A stretch of DNA of 64,000 nt from Amycolatopsis australiensis. Its GTDB lineage: Bacteria > Actinomycetota > Actinomycetes > Mycobacteriales > Pseudonocardiaceae. Below are positions 33,524 to 43,146 of this stretch, piece after piece. Position 1 is the first letter of the stretch. Each line of letters opens with the position of its first letter. The DNA is taken from assembly GCF_900119165.1 (NCBI RefSeq), contig NZ_FPJG01000006.1:7664001-7728000 (forward strand), given 5' to 3'. The position numbers and the translations under genes were made by a program. The notes under the pieces are model-generated. The model made no database searches. It had not been told where the DNA came from and was given only the letters and a program-made list of their open reading frames with translations.

Positions 33524-36205
33524 TCAATCCAGCGGGTTGATCGCGCGCAGGCGCCGCGGGCCGGTGTCGGGCCGCGACGGCGGCGGGCCCAGCACCAGGC
33601 GGGCGTTGGCCACGAAGGCGCCGTCCGGCGACGCCAGGATCGGGTCCAGCACCAGCGAGCGGACCTCGGGGTTGTCCTCGGCGAGCGCGGCCACCCGCAG
33701 CACCATGTCCTGCAGCGCGGCGAGGTCGGCGGGCTCGTCGCCGCGGTAGCCGGTGAGCAGCGGCGCGGTCCGCGGCTCGCGCACCAGGGTCGCGGCGTCG
33801 ACGTCGGTGAGCGGCACCGCCCGGTAGGCGCGGTCCCCGAGCAGCGTGCTGACCAGCCCGGACAGCCCGAACGACACGAGCGTGCCGAACGACGGGTCGT
33901 CCTGCAGCCCGATCACGCACGACAGGCCCTTCGGCGCCATCCGCTGGACGTACACGTCGTCGTCGCCGGAGACTTCGCGCAGCGTTTCGTAGGCGGTGCG
34001 CACCGCGTCTTCGGACGCCAGGTCCAGCCGCACGCCCGCCAGGTCGGGCCGGCCGCGCAGCCGTTCGTCGACCGCCTTGAGCGTCACCGGGTAACCCAGC
34101 TCGGCGGCCGCCGAGACCGCTTCGTCCACTGTGGACGCGACGCGGAACGGGACCACGTCGACGCCGTAGCAGCCCAGCAGCCGCACGACGTCGGTGTCGG
34201 ACAGCAGCGTCGTCTTCCCGTTCTCGGCTTCGAGCAGCTCTCGCACCAGGCCCTGCGCCTGCTCGGTGTGGATCCCGGCCGGGCGCACCAGCGTGCCCTG
34301 CGGGCGCTGCCGCCACGCGGCGTACCGGACGACGCGGGCGAGGGCGTTCACCGCGCGCTCCGGGCTCGGGTACGACGGGATCGAGCCGCGGGCCGGCACA
34401 CCGTCGTCCGACGGCACGGCCAGCTCGTCCGGGACGCCTTCGGCGGCGAGGAACGTCGAGACGATCGGCTTGCGCTCCCCCAGCGCCACGACGGTCTCGC
34501 GCAGGGCGCGCGCATACGCGGTCCCGGGGGTCGCCACCGGCGGCGCGAACACGACGACCAGCGCGTCGGTGTCCCGCGAGGTCAGTGCCTCGCCGACGGC
34601 CTCGGCGAAGTCGTCCGGGCTCGCCTGCGGGCCCACGTCGACCGGGTCGAACGCCAGCCGCAGGCCCTGGCTGCGCGCGGTGTCGGCGGCCAGCAGCCCG
34701 ATCGCGCTGGAGTTGCCGACGATGCCGATCCGCGGCCCGGCGGGCAGCGGCTGGTGGGCGAACACGAGCGCGGTGTCGAACAGCTGCGCCAGCGACTCGA
34801 CGCGCACGACACCCGCCTGCTCGAACAGCGCCTGCACGCTGGCCTCGTCGATCTCCGTCGACGTCGCCGCGAGCTGCGGCCGGACCGCGTGCCGCCCGGA
34901 CTTCACCGCGACGATCGGCTTCGTGCGGGCGAGGCGGCGGGCCAGCCGCGCGAACTTGCGCGGGTTGCCGAAGGACTCGAGGTAGAGCAGGACCAGGTCG
35001 GTGTCCGGGTCGGTTTCCCAGTACTGGAGCAGGTCGTTGCCCGAGACGTCGGCGCGGTTGCCGGCCGAGACGAACGTCGACAGGCCGAGCCCGCGCGCCT
35101 CGGCGTCGGCGAGGATCGCGGTGCCCAGCGCGCCGGACTGGCAGAAGAACCCGGTGCGCCCGCGGCCGGGCAGCCGCGGCGCGAGCGTGGCGTTCAGCCG
35201 GATGCCGGGCGCGGTGTTGAGCACGCCGAGCGCGTTCGGGCCGACGACGCGCATGCCGTGCGCCCGCGCCTCGCCGACCAGCCGCAGTTCGGCGTGCAGG
35301 CCGTGCGGGCCGGACTCGGCGAACCCGCCGGAGACGATCAGCAGCGTCTTGACGCCCTTGGCGAGGCAAGCGTCCAAAACGGACTCGACGGCCTCCGCGG
35401 GGACCGCGACGACGGCCAGGTCGACCGGGTCGGGGATGTCGAGCACCGACGGGTACGCGCGCACGCCGCGGATCGAGCGGTGCTCGGGGTTCACCGGGTA
35501 GACGGTGCCGGTGAACGCGGCGGCCAGCAGGTTCACGAAGGCGACGTGCCCCACCTTGCCCGGTTCGGCGGACGCGCCGATCACCGCGACCGACCGGGGG
35601 TGCAGCAGGTTGTGCACGCTGCGCGCCTCGGCGGCCTGTTCCCGCGACCGCGCGACGGCGAGGGACTCCTCGGTCGGGTCGATGTCGAACTCCAGGTGCA
35701 GCACGCCTTCCTCGATCTCACGGCTGACCTGGTAACCGGCGTCGCGGAAGACACGCACCATGGCGGCGTTCTCGGCGAGCACCTCGGCGACGAACCGCCG
35801 CAGCCCGCACTCCGACGCGGCCGCGGCGAGGTGTTCCAGCAGGATCGAGCCGAGCCCGCGGCCCTGGTGCGCGTCGCTGACGACGAAGGCGACCTCCGCC
35901 GACGGCCCGTGGTCGAGCCGCTCGTACCGCCCGACGGCGACGATGTCGTCACCGAGGAAGGCGGCGAACGCGACCCGGTCGTGGTGGTCGACGGTGGAGA
36001 ACCGCTTCAGGTCCTTCTCGGGGATCCGCGGGTAGGCGCCGAAGTAGCGGAAGTAGCGGGTGCGCTCGGAGAGTTTCGCGTGGAAGGCGACCAGGCCGTC
36101 GGCGTCGGTGGGCACGATCGGGCGCAGGTGGACGGTGCCGCCGTCGGACAGCACGACGTCGGCCTCCCAGTCGCGGGGGTAGTCGAAGGGGTCCCGTCCG
36201 GCCAT
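33524..36205 (-). CDS. GNAT acetyltransferase fused to an acyl-CoA-ligase-like regulatory region
   Basis: An 893-residue protein. Residues 20-175 are a GNAT domain with the acetyl-CoA loop QGRGLG (114-119). Residues 200-480 are the CoA-binding and ligase-type domains of NDP-forming acetyl-CoA synthetases, and about 660-890 is an ATP-grasp domain. Around 446-453 the sequence reads AATSTEID where active synthetases have SHTGA, so the phosphohistidine is missing. It therefore looks like a Pat/PatZ-type protein lysine acetyltransferase with a metabolite-sensing region, in the N-terminal-GNAT order opposite to Escherichia coli PatZ. AcuC, a deacetylase, is directly upstream. Confidence 0.82.
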   Translation of the reverse strand: MAGRDPFDYPRDWEADVVLSDGGTVHLRPIVPTDADGLVAFHAKLSERTRYFRYFGAYPRIPEKDLKRFSTVDHHDRVAFAAFLGDDIVAVGRYERLDHGPSAEVAFVVSDAHQGRGLGSILLEHLAAAASECGLRRFVAEVLAENAAMVRVFRDAGYQVSREIEEGVLHLEFDIDPTEESLAVARSREQAAEARSVHNLLHPRSVAVIGASAEPGKVGHVAFVNLLAAAFTGTVYPVNPEHRSIRGVRAYPSVLDIPDPVDLAVVAVPAEAVESVLDACLAKGVKTLLIVSGGFAESGPHGLHAELRLVGEARAHGMRVVGPNALGVLNTAPGIRLNATLAPRLPGRGRTGFFCQSGALGTAILADAEARGLGLSTFVSAGNRADVSGNDLLQYWETDPDTDLVLLYLESFGNPRKFARLARRLARTKPIVAVKSGRHAVRPQLAATSTEIDEASVQALFEQAGVVRVESLAQLFDTALVFAHQPLPAGPRIGIVGNSSAIGLLAADTARSQGLRLAFDPVDVGPQASPDDFAEAVGEALTSRDTDALVVVFAPPVATPGTAYARALRETVVALGERKPIVSTFLAAEGVPDELAVPSDDGVPARGSIPSYPSPERAVNALARVVRYAAWRQRPQGTLVRPAGIHTEQAQGLVRELLEAENGKTTLLSDTDVVRLLGCYGVDVVPFRVASTVDEAVSAAAELGYPVTLKAVDERLRGRPDLAGVRLDLASEDAVRTAYETLREVSGDDDVYVQRMAPKGLSCVIGLQDDPSFGTLVSFGLSGLVSTLLGDRAYRAVPLTDVDAATLVREPRTAPLLTGYRGDEPADLAALQDMVLRVAALAEDNPEVRSLVLDPILASPDGAFVANARLVLGPPPSRPDTGPRRLRAINPLD

Positions 36206-36207
36206 GG

Positions 36208-37377
36208 TCAGTCCCTGGGGTCGTCCGGGTCGAGGCCGTGCAGGGGGAAGACGGCGCGGCGGGTGTCCCGGACGGCGACGTCCACCGGGTCGTCCTCGCC
36301 GTCACCCCACGGCTTGAACTCCGTGTCGCGGTCGTCGGTCATGGCCCGCGGCAGCTCGGCGTGCGGCGCGGCCTTGCTCACGGCCGACACCCAGCCGGCC
36401 GGCAGCGGCGTCGCCGGGTCGACGTCCCGGTCGAGGACGGTCGCGATGAGGTGCGTCCACGACCGCGGGACCACCCGGATCAGCTGGTACCCGCCCCCGC
36501 CGACGGCGAGCCACTTGCCACCCGCGTACGTCTCGGCGAGATCGCGGAGGGTGGCGTAGATGGCGCGGTGCCCGTCGACCGACAGCGACAGATCGGCCAA
36601 GGGATCTTCTTCGTGCGAGTCGACACCGCATTGGGTGAACAGCAGCTGCGGTTCGAAGTCGGCGAGCAGCGAGGGAACGACGGCGTTGAACGCCCGCAGC
36701 CAGCCGGGGTCCCGGGTGCGCGGCGGGAGCGGAACGTTGACGGCGGTGCCGTCGGCCTTCCCGCGGCCGGTCTCGGCGGAGTAGCCGGTGCCGGGCCAGA
36801 GCGTGAAGGGGTGCTGGTGCAGCGAGATCGTGAGGACGCGCGGGTCGTCGTAGAAGGCGGCCTGGACGCCGTCGCCGTGGTGGACGTCGGTGTCGATGTA
36901 GGCGATGCGCTCGAAGCCGTGGTCGAGCAGCCACGAGATGGCGACGGCGCAGTCGTTGTAGACGCAGAACCCGGACGCGTGGTCCCGCATGGCGTGGTGC
37001 AGGCCCCCGGCGATGTTGACGGCGCGGCGGGCCTCGCCTTCGGCGATCTTCCGGGCGGCGAGCAGGGTGGAGCCGACGACGAGCGCGGAGGCGTCGTGCA
37101 TGTCGGAGAAGACGGGGTTGTCGGCGGTCCCGAGCCCATGCCCGACATCCCACCCGACAAGCGGCGCATCCCGCACGGCGGCGAGATATTCGGGAGCGTG
37201 CACCCGCAGCAGCTCCTCGTCCCCGGCGGCGGTGGGCACGAGCAGCCGGACATCGTCGAGCACCCCGAGCTCGGTGGCCAGCCGGACGGTCAGCTCCAGC
37301 CGGACGGGATTGAACGGATGGTCCGTGCCCAGGTCATAACCGAGAAGCGCGGAGTCCCAAACAACAGCCGGCGACAT
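36208..37377 (-). CDS. acuC: AcuC-type class I/II histone-deacetylase-fold deacetylase
   Basis: A 389-residue zinc deacetylase. The pattern GGLHHAM (H127-H128), FCVYNDCAV, then YIDTDVHHGDG (D162, D164, H166, H167, D169) is the HDAC catalytic centre, with VFTQCGVDSHEEDPLADLSL-like residues further on supplying the second aspartate. AcuC removes acetyl groups from acetyl-CoA synthetase lysines and so reactivates it. It sits two bases upstream of the acetyltransferase on the same strand, making a writer-eraser pair. Confidence 0.88.
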   Translation of the reverse strand: MSPAVVWDSALLGYDLGTDHPFNPVRLELTVRLATELGVLDDVRLLVPTAAGDEELLRVHAPEYLAAVRDAPLVGWDVGHGLGTADNPVFSDMHDASALVVGSTLLAARKIAEGEARRAVNIAGGLHHAMRDHASGFCVYNDCAVAISWLLDHGFERIAYIDTDVHHGDGVQAAFYDDPRVLTISLHQHPFTLWPGTGYSAETGRGKADGTAVNVPLPPRTRDPGWLRAFNAVVPSLLADFEPQLLFTQCGVDSHEEDPLADLSLSVDGHRAIYATLRDLAETYAGGKWLAVGGGGYQLIRVVPRSWTHLIATVLDRDVDPATPLPAGWVSAVSKAAPHAELPRAMTDDRDTEFKPWGDGEDDPVDVAVRDTRRAVFPLHGLDPDDPRD

Positions 37378-37728
37378 ACTGACCGACTCTAGTGCCGATC
37401 GCCGGAATCCGTGGACTCGAACCGACGCTCAGGTGGGTCCGGCTGCGCCCGGCTCGGTCGGCCGGGCCCGGCAGGGCGGCTGCGCCGGCTGGCTCCGCTG
37501 TGCGCCACGGGCCGCGGGGCGCGCTCGCCCACCGACCGGAACGTGCTCCCGGGCCGGCAGGGCGCTCGGTACCGACCGGCCGCCGCCGCATCCCGGCGGG
37601 CCGCCTGCGGGCGACTCCGCCGACGGATGCCCCTCGGCCACCAGCGGGCACCTCGCCCCGGCGCCCGCCCCAAGCCACAGTCACGCCCGCACCCGCCCTG
37701 GCCCTCGCCGCCGGGCGCGCTGCGGGGC
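37378..37728. other. 351-base interval with no gene recognised
   Basis: Very GC-rich sequence between the acuC start and the end of the sulfurtransferase gene. Frames that stay open here give only Arg/Pro/Ala-rich low-complexity translations with no ribosome site or family signature. A short tRNA T-loop-like motif lies near 37411-37420 on the minus strand but has no partner arms. The acuC promoter must lie in its left part; I could not place it. Confidence 0.5.
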
Positions 37729-38574
37729 TCAGCCGGGCAGCTCGCCCGTCGCCGCCGGGCGGGACGGGTCGCGTGACCAGTGCGACCACGAGCCCGCGTA
37801 CAGGGCCGCTCCCGGGTGGCCCGCCAGCTCCAGTGCCAGCACCACCGAACTCGCCGTCACCCCGGACCCGCAGTACGCCCCCACCGGCTCGCCTGGGCGC
37901 AGGCCCAGCTCCGTGAACCGGGCCGCCAGCTCCTCCGGCGAACGCCAGCGGCCCTCGCCGGTGGTGTGACCCGCGAACGGGGCGTTCACCGCGCCCGGGA
38001 TGTGGCCCGCCCGGGGATCCACCGGCTCGGTCTCGCCCGTGTAGCGCGGCTTCGCCCGGGCGTCGAGCAGCAGGCCGTCGCGCGCGAGGGCCGCCGCCTC
38101 GTCCGCGTCGAGCACCGGCATCGCGCCCGGGCGGACCGTGACGTCGCCCGGCTCCGGCCGCGCCGGCTCCGTGCTCACCGCGTGCCCGCCGGCCGTCCAC
38201 GCTGCGTAACCGCCGTCCAGCACCGCCACCTCTTCGTGGCCCGCCCAGCGCAGCAGCCACCACGCCCGCGCGGCCACCGAGCCGTCGGCGTCGTCGTAGA
38301 CCACCACCCGCCCGCCTGCCCGCACGCCGGCCGCGCGCAGGTCGCGCTGCAGGTCGGCCGGATCGGGCAGCGGGTGCCTGCCGCCTTCGCCCGGTTCGCC
38401 CGCGAGCGCGCGGTCGAGGTCGACGAACACCGCGCCCGGCACGTGGCCTTCGCGGTAGGACTCGGCGCCGGGCGGGCCGGCGAGCCGCCAGCGGACGTCG
38501 AGGACGACGGGCCGGTCGCCGGCCGGGCCGGCCAGCGCGGCGGCGAGGTCGGTGGTGCTGATCAGCGGACGCAT
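37729..38574 (-). CDS. 3-Mercaptopyruvate sulfurtransferase (tandem rhodanese)
   Basis: A 281-residue tandem rhodanese-domain protein. The first domain ([18 protein letters not shown]) is inactive and the second carries the catalytic C235 in CGSGVTA, the loop typical of mercaptopyruvate rather than thiosulfate sulfurtransferases. It moves sulfur from 3-mercaptopyruvate to acceptors such as cyanide or thiols. SseA is the usual mycobacterial equivalent. It is divergent from ideR. Confidence 0.88.
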   Translation of the reverse strand: MRPLISTTDLAAALAGPAGDRPVVLDVRWRLAGPPGAESYREGHVPGAVFVDLDRALAGEPGEGGRHPLPDPADLQRDLRAAGVRAGGRVVVYDDADGSVAARAWWLLRWAGHEEVAVLDGGYAAWTAGGHAVSTEPARPEPGDVTVRPGAMPVLDADEAAALARDGLLLDARAKPRYTGETEPVDPRAGHIPGAVNAPFAGHTTGEGRWRSPEELAARFTELGLRPGEPVGAYCGSGVTASSVVLALELAGHPGAALYAGSWSHWSRDPSRPAATGELPG

Positions 38575-38713
38575 GGCTCCCATCTTCCAGCGGTCCGCCA
38601 CCCGGCCGTTCCCGGGCTCGGGCGGAAGGCCCACGGCGAGTTGTTATCCCCGAGGGCCGCCGCCGCTGCCGGGGTCAACGACTACGATGAGCAACGCGGA
38701 CGAAGGGGACAGC

Positions 38714-39403
38714 GTGAACGATCTCATCGACACCACCGAGATGTACTTGCGTACGATCTACGAGCTCGAAGAAGAGGGTGTCGTTCCGCTGCGCGCCCGC
38801 ATCGCCGAGCGCCTGCAGCAGAGCGGCCCGACGGTGAGCCAGACCGTCGCCCGGATGGAGCGCGACGGCCTCGTCGTCGTCGCCGACGACCGGCACCTCC
38901 AGCTGACCGACCACGGCCGCGAGCTGGCCATCGCCGTCATGCGCAAGCACCGCCTGGCCGAGCGTCTCCTCGTCGACGTCATCGGGCTCGAGTGGGAGCA
39001 CGTGCACAACGAGGCCTGCCGCTGGGAGCACGTGATGAGCGAGGCCGTCGAGCGCAAGCTGGTCAAGCTGCTCGACCACCCGACCACGTCCCCGTACGGC
39101 AACCCGATCCCCGGCCTGGACAAGCTGGGCGACGGCGACCCCGCACCGCCCGCCGAAGCCGACCTCGTCCGGCTGGACGAGTTCGCCCGCACCGGCGGCG
39201 GCCGCGTCGAGATCCGGCGCATCGCCGAGCACGTCCAGCTGGACGAGTCGCTGATGACCGAGCTCAAGTCCGTCGGCATCGTGCCGGGCGGCACGGTCAC
39301 CATCGGCAAGGCCATCGGCGGCACCGTCGAGGTCACCGGCGGCGACACCACCGCCCAGGTCGCCAGCTCCGCGCTGCACGCCGTCCTGGCGCAGGCCAGG
39401 TGA
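38714..39403 (+). CDS. ideR: Iron-dependent repressor IdeR/DtxR
   Basis: A 229-residue metalloregulator, nearly the length of mycobacterial IdeR. The winged helix is at 1-65 and the dimer and metal domain at 66-140, with a C-terminal SH3-like domain. All DtxR metal ligands are present at the standard numbers: M10, C102, E105, H106 (site 2) and H79, E83, H98 (site 1). With iron it represses siderophore and uptake genes. The GTG at 38714 is preferred over an ATG at 38687 because AAGGGGAC precedes it and it gives the family start [15 protein letters not shown]. Confidence 0.93.
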   Translation: MNDLIDTTEMYLRTIYELEEEGVVPLRARIAERLQQSGPTVSQTVARMERDGLVVVADDRHLQLTDHGRELAIAVMRKHRLAERLLVDVIGLEWEHVHNEACRWEHVMSEAVERKLVKLLDHPTTSPYGNPIPGLDKLGDGDPAPPAEADLVRLDEFARTGGGRVEIRRIAEHVQLDESLMTELKSVGIVPGGTVTIGKAIGGTVEVTGGDTTAQVASSALHAVLAQAR

Positions 39404-40584
39404 GCCCCGCCTCGGAGGCCGTGGCGGCGTTCCGCACCGTGCACGGCGGCGAGCCCGCCGGCGTGTGGTCGGCGCCCGGCCGGGTCAACCTGATCGGCGA
39501 GCACACCGACTACAACGACGGCTTCGTGCTGCCCTTCGCGCTGCCGCATCGCCTGGCCGCGGCGGCGTCACCCCGCGAGGACGGCATCCTGTCGGTGGCC
39601 ACGCTCGGCGACGACGGCCAGCTCCAGCGCTCCGGCGAGCTCAAGATCGCCGACCTGGCGCCGGGCACGGTCGAGGGGTGGGCCGCGTACCCGGCCGGGG
39701 TCGCCTGGGTCCTGCGCGACCAGGGCTTCACGGCCGGCGCGGACCTGGTCATCGCCGGGGACGTGCCGTCGGGGGCGGGACTGTCCTCCTCCCACGCGCT
39801 CGAGTGCGCGGTGTCGCTGGCGTTGCTCGGGCTGGCCGGGCTGGAGCTGGGCACGCCCGGCGATCGCGTCCCCTCGCGGTCCCAGGTGGCGCGGTGGGTC
39901 CAGCGCTCGGAAAACGACTTCGTCGGCGCGCCCACCGGCCTGCTCGACCAGACGGCGTCCCTCTGCTGCACCGAGTCCCACGTGCTGTTCCTCGACGTGC
40001 GCTCGGGCGAGCAGGAGCAGGTGCCGTTCGGCCTGGCCGACGCCGGGCTGCAGGTGCTGATCATGGACACCCGCACGAAGCACTCCCACGCCGAAGGCGG
40101 CTACGGCGAGCGGCGCCGCGGCACCGAACGGGCGGCCGAGTTGCTCGAGGTGAAGGCGCTGCGGGACGTCACCGTCGAGGGGCTCGACGCCGCCCTCGGC
40201 CGGCTGCCCGACGACCTGGTGCCGCTCGTGCGGCACGTCGTCACCGAGAACCAGCGGGTGCTCGAAGTGGTCGAGCTGCTGCGCGCCGGGCGGCTGGCCG
40301 ACATCGGCCCGTACCTGGACGCCTCGCACGTCAGCATGCGCGACGACTACCGGATCTCCACGGCCGAGCTGGACCTCGCGGTCGACTCGGCGCGGGAGGC
40401 GGGCGCGCTCGGCTCCCGGATGACCGGCGGCGGCTTCGGCGGCTCGGCGATCGCGCTGGTCCGCGACGCCGACCTGGACGGCGTCAAGGCGGCCGTCGAA
40501 GCGGCGTACGAGAAGGCCGGCTACCGGCGGCCGCGGATGTTCACGGCGGTGCCGTCCCGCGGCGCCGGCCGCGACGAGGTTTGA
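39400..40584 (+). CDS. galK: Galactokinase
   Basis: A 394-residue GHMP kinase that makes galactose 1-phosphate. The galactokinase signature [15 protein letters not shown] is at 27-41, the ATP loop [11 protein letters not shown] at about 126-136, and the third motif [16 protein letters not shown] near the end. Its GTG overlaps the ideR stop (GTGA), so it is translationally coupled to the iron regulator. With galE downstream it forms part of the Leloir pathway; galT is not in the window. Confidence 0.93.
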   Translation: MSPASEAVAAFRTVHGGEPAGVWSAPGRVNLIGEHTDYNDGFVLPFALPHRLAAAASPREDGILSVATLGDDGQLQRSGELKIADLAPGTVEGWAAYPAGVAWVLRDQGFTAGADLVIAGDVPSGAGLSSSHALECAVSLALLGLAGLELGTPGDRVPSRSQVARWVQRSENDFVGAPTGLLDQTASLCCTESHVLFLDVRSGEQEQVPFGLADAGLQVLIMDTRTKHSHAEGGYGERRRGTERAAELLEVKALRDVTVEGLDAALGRLPDDLVPLVRHVVTENQRVLEVVELLRAGRLADIGPYLDASHVSMRDDYRISTAELDLAVDSAREAGALGSRMTGGGFGGSAIALVRDADLDGVKAAVEAAYEKAGYRRPRMFTAVPSRGAGRDEV

Positions 40585-40587
40585 GAC

Positions 40588-40629
40588 CGCGCGGGTCCGT
40601 TCGGGGCCACCCCCGGGCGGACCCGCGCG
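40588..40629 (+). terminator. Hairpin after galK
   Basis: CGCGCGGGTCCG at 40588-40599 pairs perfectly with 40618-40629 across an 18-base loop, starting three bases after the galK stop. It could end the ideR-galK transcript or attenuate entry into galE. Confidence 0.65.
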
Positions 40630-40686
40630 TCGCTTAGGGGGAAGACTGAGGTGCACAGTCACCACCCTCGGCAGAAAGGCCTGGAT

Positions 40687-41676
40687 GTGTCGGAGCAGAG
40701 CAACGCCCTGAAGCTGGTCGTGACGGGCGGAGCGGGGTACGTCGGCAGTGTCTGTGCCGCCCGGCTGATCGAAGCCGGGCACCAGGTCACGGTCGTCGAC
40801 GACCTGTCCACCGGGCACGCGGACGCCGTCCACCCGGACGCGCGGTTCATCGAGGGTGACGCGGCCGAGGTGGCGGGCAGCCTGCTGCGCGAGGGCTTCG
40901 ACGGCGTGCTGCACTTCGCGGCGAAGTCGCTGGTCGGCGAGTCGATGACCGAGCCGGCGAAGTACTGGGAAGGCAACGTCGTCACCTCGCTGCGGCTGCT
41001 GGAGGCGATGCACGAGCACGGCACGCCGCGTCTGGTGTTCTCCTCCACCGCGGCGACGTACGGCGAGCCGGAGCAGTCCCCGATCCCGGAGTCCGCGCCG
41101 ACCCGGCCGACCAACACCTACGGCGCCACGAAGCTCGCGATCGACCACGCGATCACCAGCTTCGCCACGGCGCACGGGCTGGCCGCGGTCAGCCTGCGCT
41201 ACTTCAACGTCGCGGGCGCGTACGGCGCGTACGGCGAGCGCCACACCACGGAAACCCATCTGATTCCTCTCGTCCTCCAGGTCGCCTCGGGCGACCGCGA
41301 GCGCATCCAGATCTTCGGCGACGACTACCCGACGCCGGACCACACGGCGGTCCGCGACTACATCCACGTGGTGGATCTCGCCGACGCGCACCTGCTGGCG
41401 CTGAAGCACGCCACCGCGGGTGAGCACCGCATCTACAACCTGGGCAATGGCACGGGTTTCTCCGTTCTCGAGGTGATCGAGGCGTGCCGCGAGGTCACGG
41501 GACACCCGGTACCGGCGGCGGTGGCCCCGCGACGGGCGGGTGACCCGTCGGTGCTCGTGGCGGCCAGCGACCGGGCCCGGGAGGAGCTGGGCTGGAAGCC
41601 GGAGCGCACCGACCTGACCGGGATCGTGCGGGACGCCTGGGACTTCACGCAGCAGCGGCGGGCCGCGCAGAGCTGA
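40687..41676 (+). CDS. galE: UDP-glucose 4-epimerase
   Basis: A 329-residue extended SDR. The NAD loop GGAGYVG (14-20) and the catalytic Y145xxxK149 (YGATK) are intact. [20 protein letters not shown] is the signature late in the fold. It interconverts UDP-glucose and UDP-galactose. The GTG at 40687 follows AAAGG; a GTG at 40651 is the longer option. A dtxR-galE neighbourhood is also known in corynebacteria. Confidence 0.92.
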   Translation: MSEQSNALKLVVTGGAGYVGSVCAARLIEAGHQVTVVDDLSTGHADAVHPDARFIEGDAAEVAGSLLREGFDGVLHFAAKSLVGESMTEPAKYWEGNVVTSLRLLEAMHEHGTPRLVFSSTAATYGEPEQSPIPESAPTRPTNTYGATKLAIDHAITSFATAHGLAAVSLRYFNVAGAYGAYGERHTTETHLIPLVLQVASGDRERIQIFGDDYPTPDHTAVRDYIHVVDLADAHLLALKHATAGEHRIYNLGNGTGFSVLEVIEACREVTGHPVPAAVAPRRAGDPSVLVAASDRAREELGWKPERTDLTGIVRDAWDFTQQRRAAQS

Positions 41677-41695
41677 CACCACCCGACCTGCCGGC

Positions 41696-41718
41696 GCCGA
41701 GCGGGAAATCCGCTCGGC
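41696..41718 (+). terminator. Hairpin after galE
   Basis: GCCGAGCGG at 41696-41704 and its complement at 41710-41718 form a perfect 9-base stem around the loop GAAAT, 20 bases after the galE stop. The rest of the gap up to 41914 shows nothing else. Confidence 0.65.
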
Positions 41719-41914
41719 CCGGCAAACCGGCGATTCCACGCCCGTGGTCCTGTGCCGATGCCCCGGCGACCGGACCGGGGAGAGCTGGACCGGGAGCCGG
41801 GCTGACCGGATCTCCGACACTTCCGGCTTCTGACCGTTCGCTTGCGCCGCGCGGATCCTCGTTGCCGCGGGCGGCCGCGCCGCGACCGTCCAAACGCGAC
41901 ACCGCGAGCGGCGC

Positions 41915-42988
41915 CTACGCCGGCTGGTCCGTCTCGACGTCCGACAACGGCAGGCCGAAACCCGACATGCCCGTCGGGTCGGCTGCCAGCGCCAGGTCCA
42001 GGAGCTGCTCCGGGGGCATGCCGTGGTTCAGCACTGTCCACAGGAGCCCGGCCAGTACGTGGTCCGGCTTCGCTTCCAGTGCGTTCTCCAGTGCCATGCC
42101 CGCGAACGTGCCGTCGCCGCGCATGAAGGCCGTGTAGCCCAGCAGGGCCGCCGCCTCCGCTCGGTGCGGGGGCGGGAGCTCCTGGACCAGGGTCAGCCAC
42201 AGGCGCTCCGCCTCGCGCGCCCTCGGCTCTCGCGGTGGGACCGCCATGGCCAGGCACGCGTCCCGGATCTCGGAAACCTCCAGCGCCTTCGCCAGCAGGA
42301 CCGCTTCCCCGTCCGTCGGCGGGCCCGCCGAGCGCAGCTGACGCTCGAAGGCCGCGCGGACCACCGAAGCCGCGTCGGAGACGCACGTTGCCTCCGGCCA
42401 CGGCGATGCTGGCTGGCGCGTCAGCAGCTCCGCCCGGCAGGCGACCGCGTCCGGTGAACGTGGGGTGAGCAGCGCCGCCAGCTCGTCACGGCTGTCGAAC
42501 GCCACCGTGCCGCTCTCCGTCGCCACCGCCGCCGTCACCGTCGCGCGCGGGTCCGGGAGTTCGCCGCCGCAGCCGGGATCCGCGTAGCACCCCCAGGGCG
42601 CGCCCTCGCTGATGCGCGCCGTCCACAACGCGTGCAGCACCGGAAGGCCGCACTCGCCCAGCGCGTCCGCCAGTTCGTCGACGAAGCCCGCGTGCGGTGG
42701 CGGGCTGCCGGGTCTTCGCCGTCCGCCGACGACGGCCAGCGTCACGCCGGTGTGCGGCGCCAAGGTGAACCGCGGGGCGAGGGCCTGGGCCTGCCGGGCC
42801 CGGTCTTCGCGACGCGGGAGGTCGGCACGCATCACCAGGCCCAACCCGTGGCCCAGAGGGGCTCGGTGGCCGATCAGGACGACGGATCGCTCGGGCCGGA
42901 ACCCGATCAGGTACGGGAGCGCGGCAAGCAGCTGCGCGGGGCTTCGGAGGTCGGCCGGCGGCCGGCCGGTCGGGGTGGCTGTGGTCAT
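41915..42988 (-). CDS. DUF4192 family protein
   Basis: A 357-residue soluble protein. The N-terminal block LRSPAQLLAALPYLIGFRPE followed by RSVVLIG is the DUF4192 signature, common in actinobacteria and without known function. The C-terminal third is helical and TPR-like (AAALLGYTAFMRGDGTFAGM, then ALENALEAKPDHVLAGLLW). It converges on galE. No partner is evident nearby. Confidence 0.82.
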   Translation of the reverse strand: MTTATPTGRPPADLRSPAQLLAALPYLIGFRPERSVVLIGHRAPLGHGLGLVMRADLPRREDRARQAQALAPRFTLAPHTGVTLAVVGGRRRPGSPPPHAGFVDELADALGECGLPVLHALWTARISEGAPWGCYADPGCGGELPDPRATVTAAVATESGTVAFDSRDELAALLTPRSPDAVACRAELLTRQPASPWPEATCVSDAASVVRAAFERQLRSAGPPTDGEAVLLAKALEVSEIRDACLAMAVPPREPRAREAERLWLTLVQELPPPHRAEAAALLGYTAFMRGDGTFAGMALENALEAKPDHVLAGLLWTVLNHGMPPEQLLDLALAADPTGMSGFGLPLSDVETDQPA

Positions 42989-43146
42989 GCCTCCACAGTG
43001 GGGCAGCACGGGGCCGGATGGGGCGGTGGCGGCAAATCTGTGGATGGGCGGGGCCGATGTGGACGGATCCGGGCGGGCGCCCGCCGGGCGGCGGATTCCT
43101 GTCGGTGGGGCGGGCTATGCTGCCCGGCCCCACCGACCGGCACCGC

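Noticed and set aside
37405..37430. tRNA T-loop-like motif GGTTCGAGTCC on the minus strand
   Set aside because: The flanking bases do not form the T stem, and no anticodon, D-arm or acceptor stem could be found around it.
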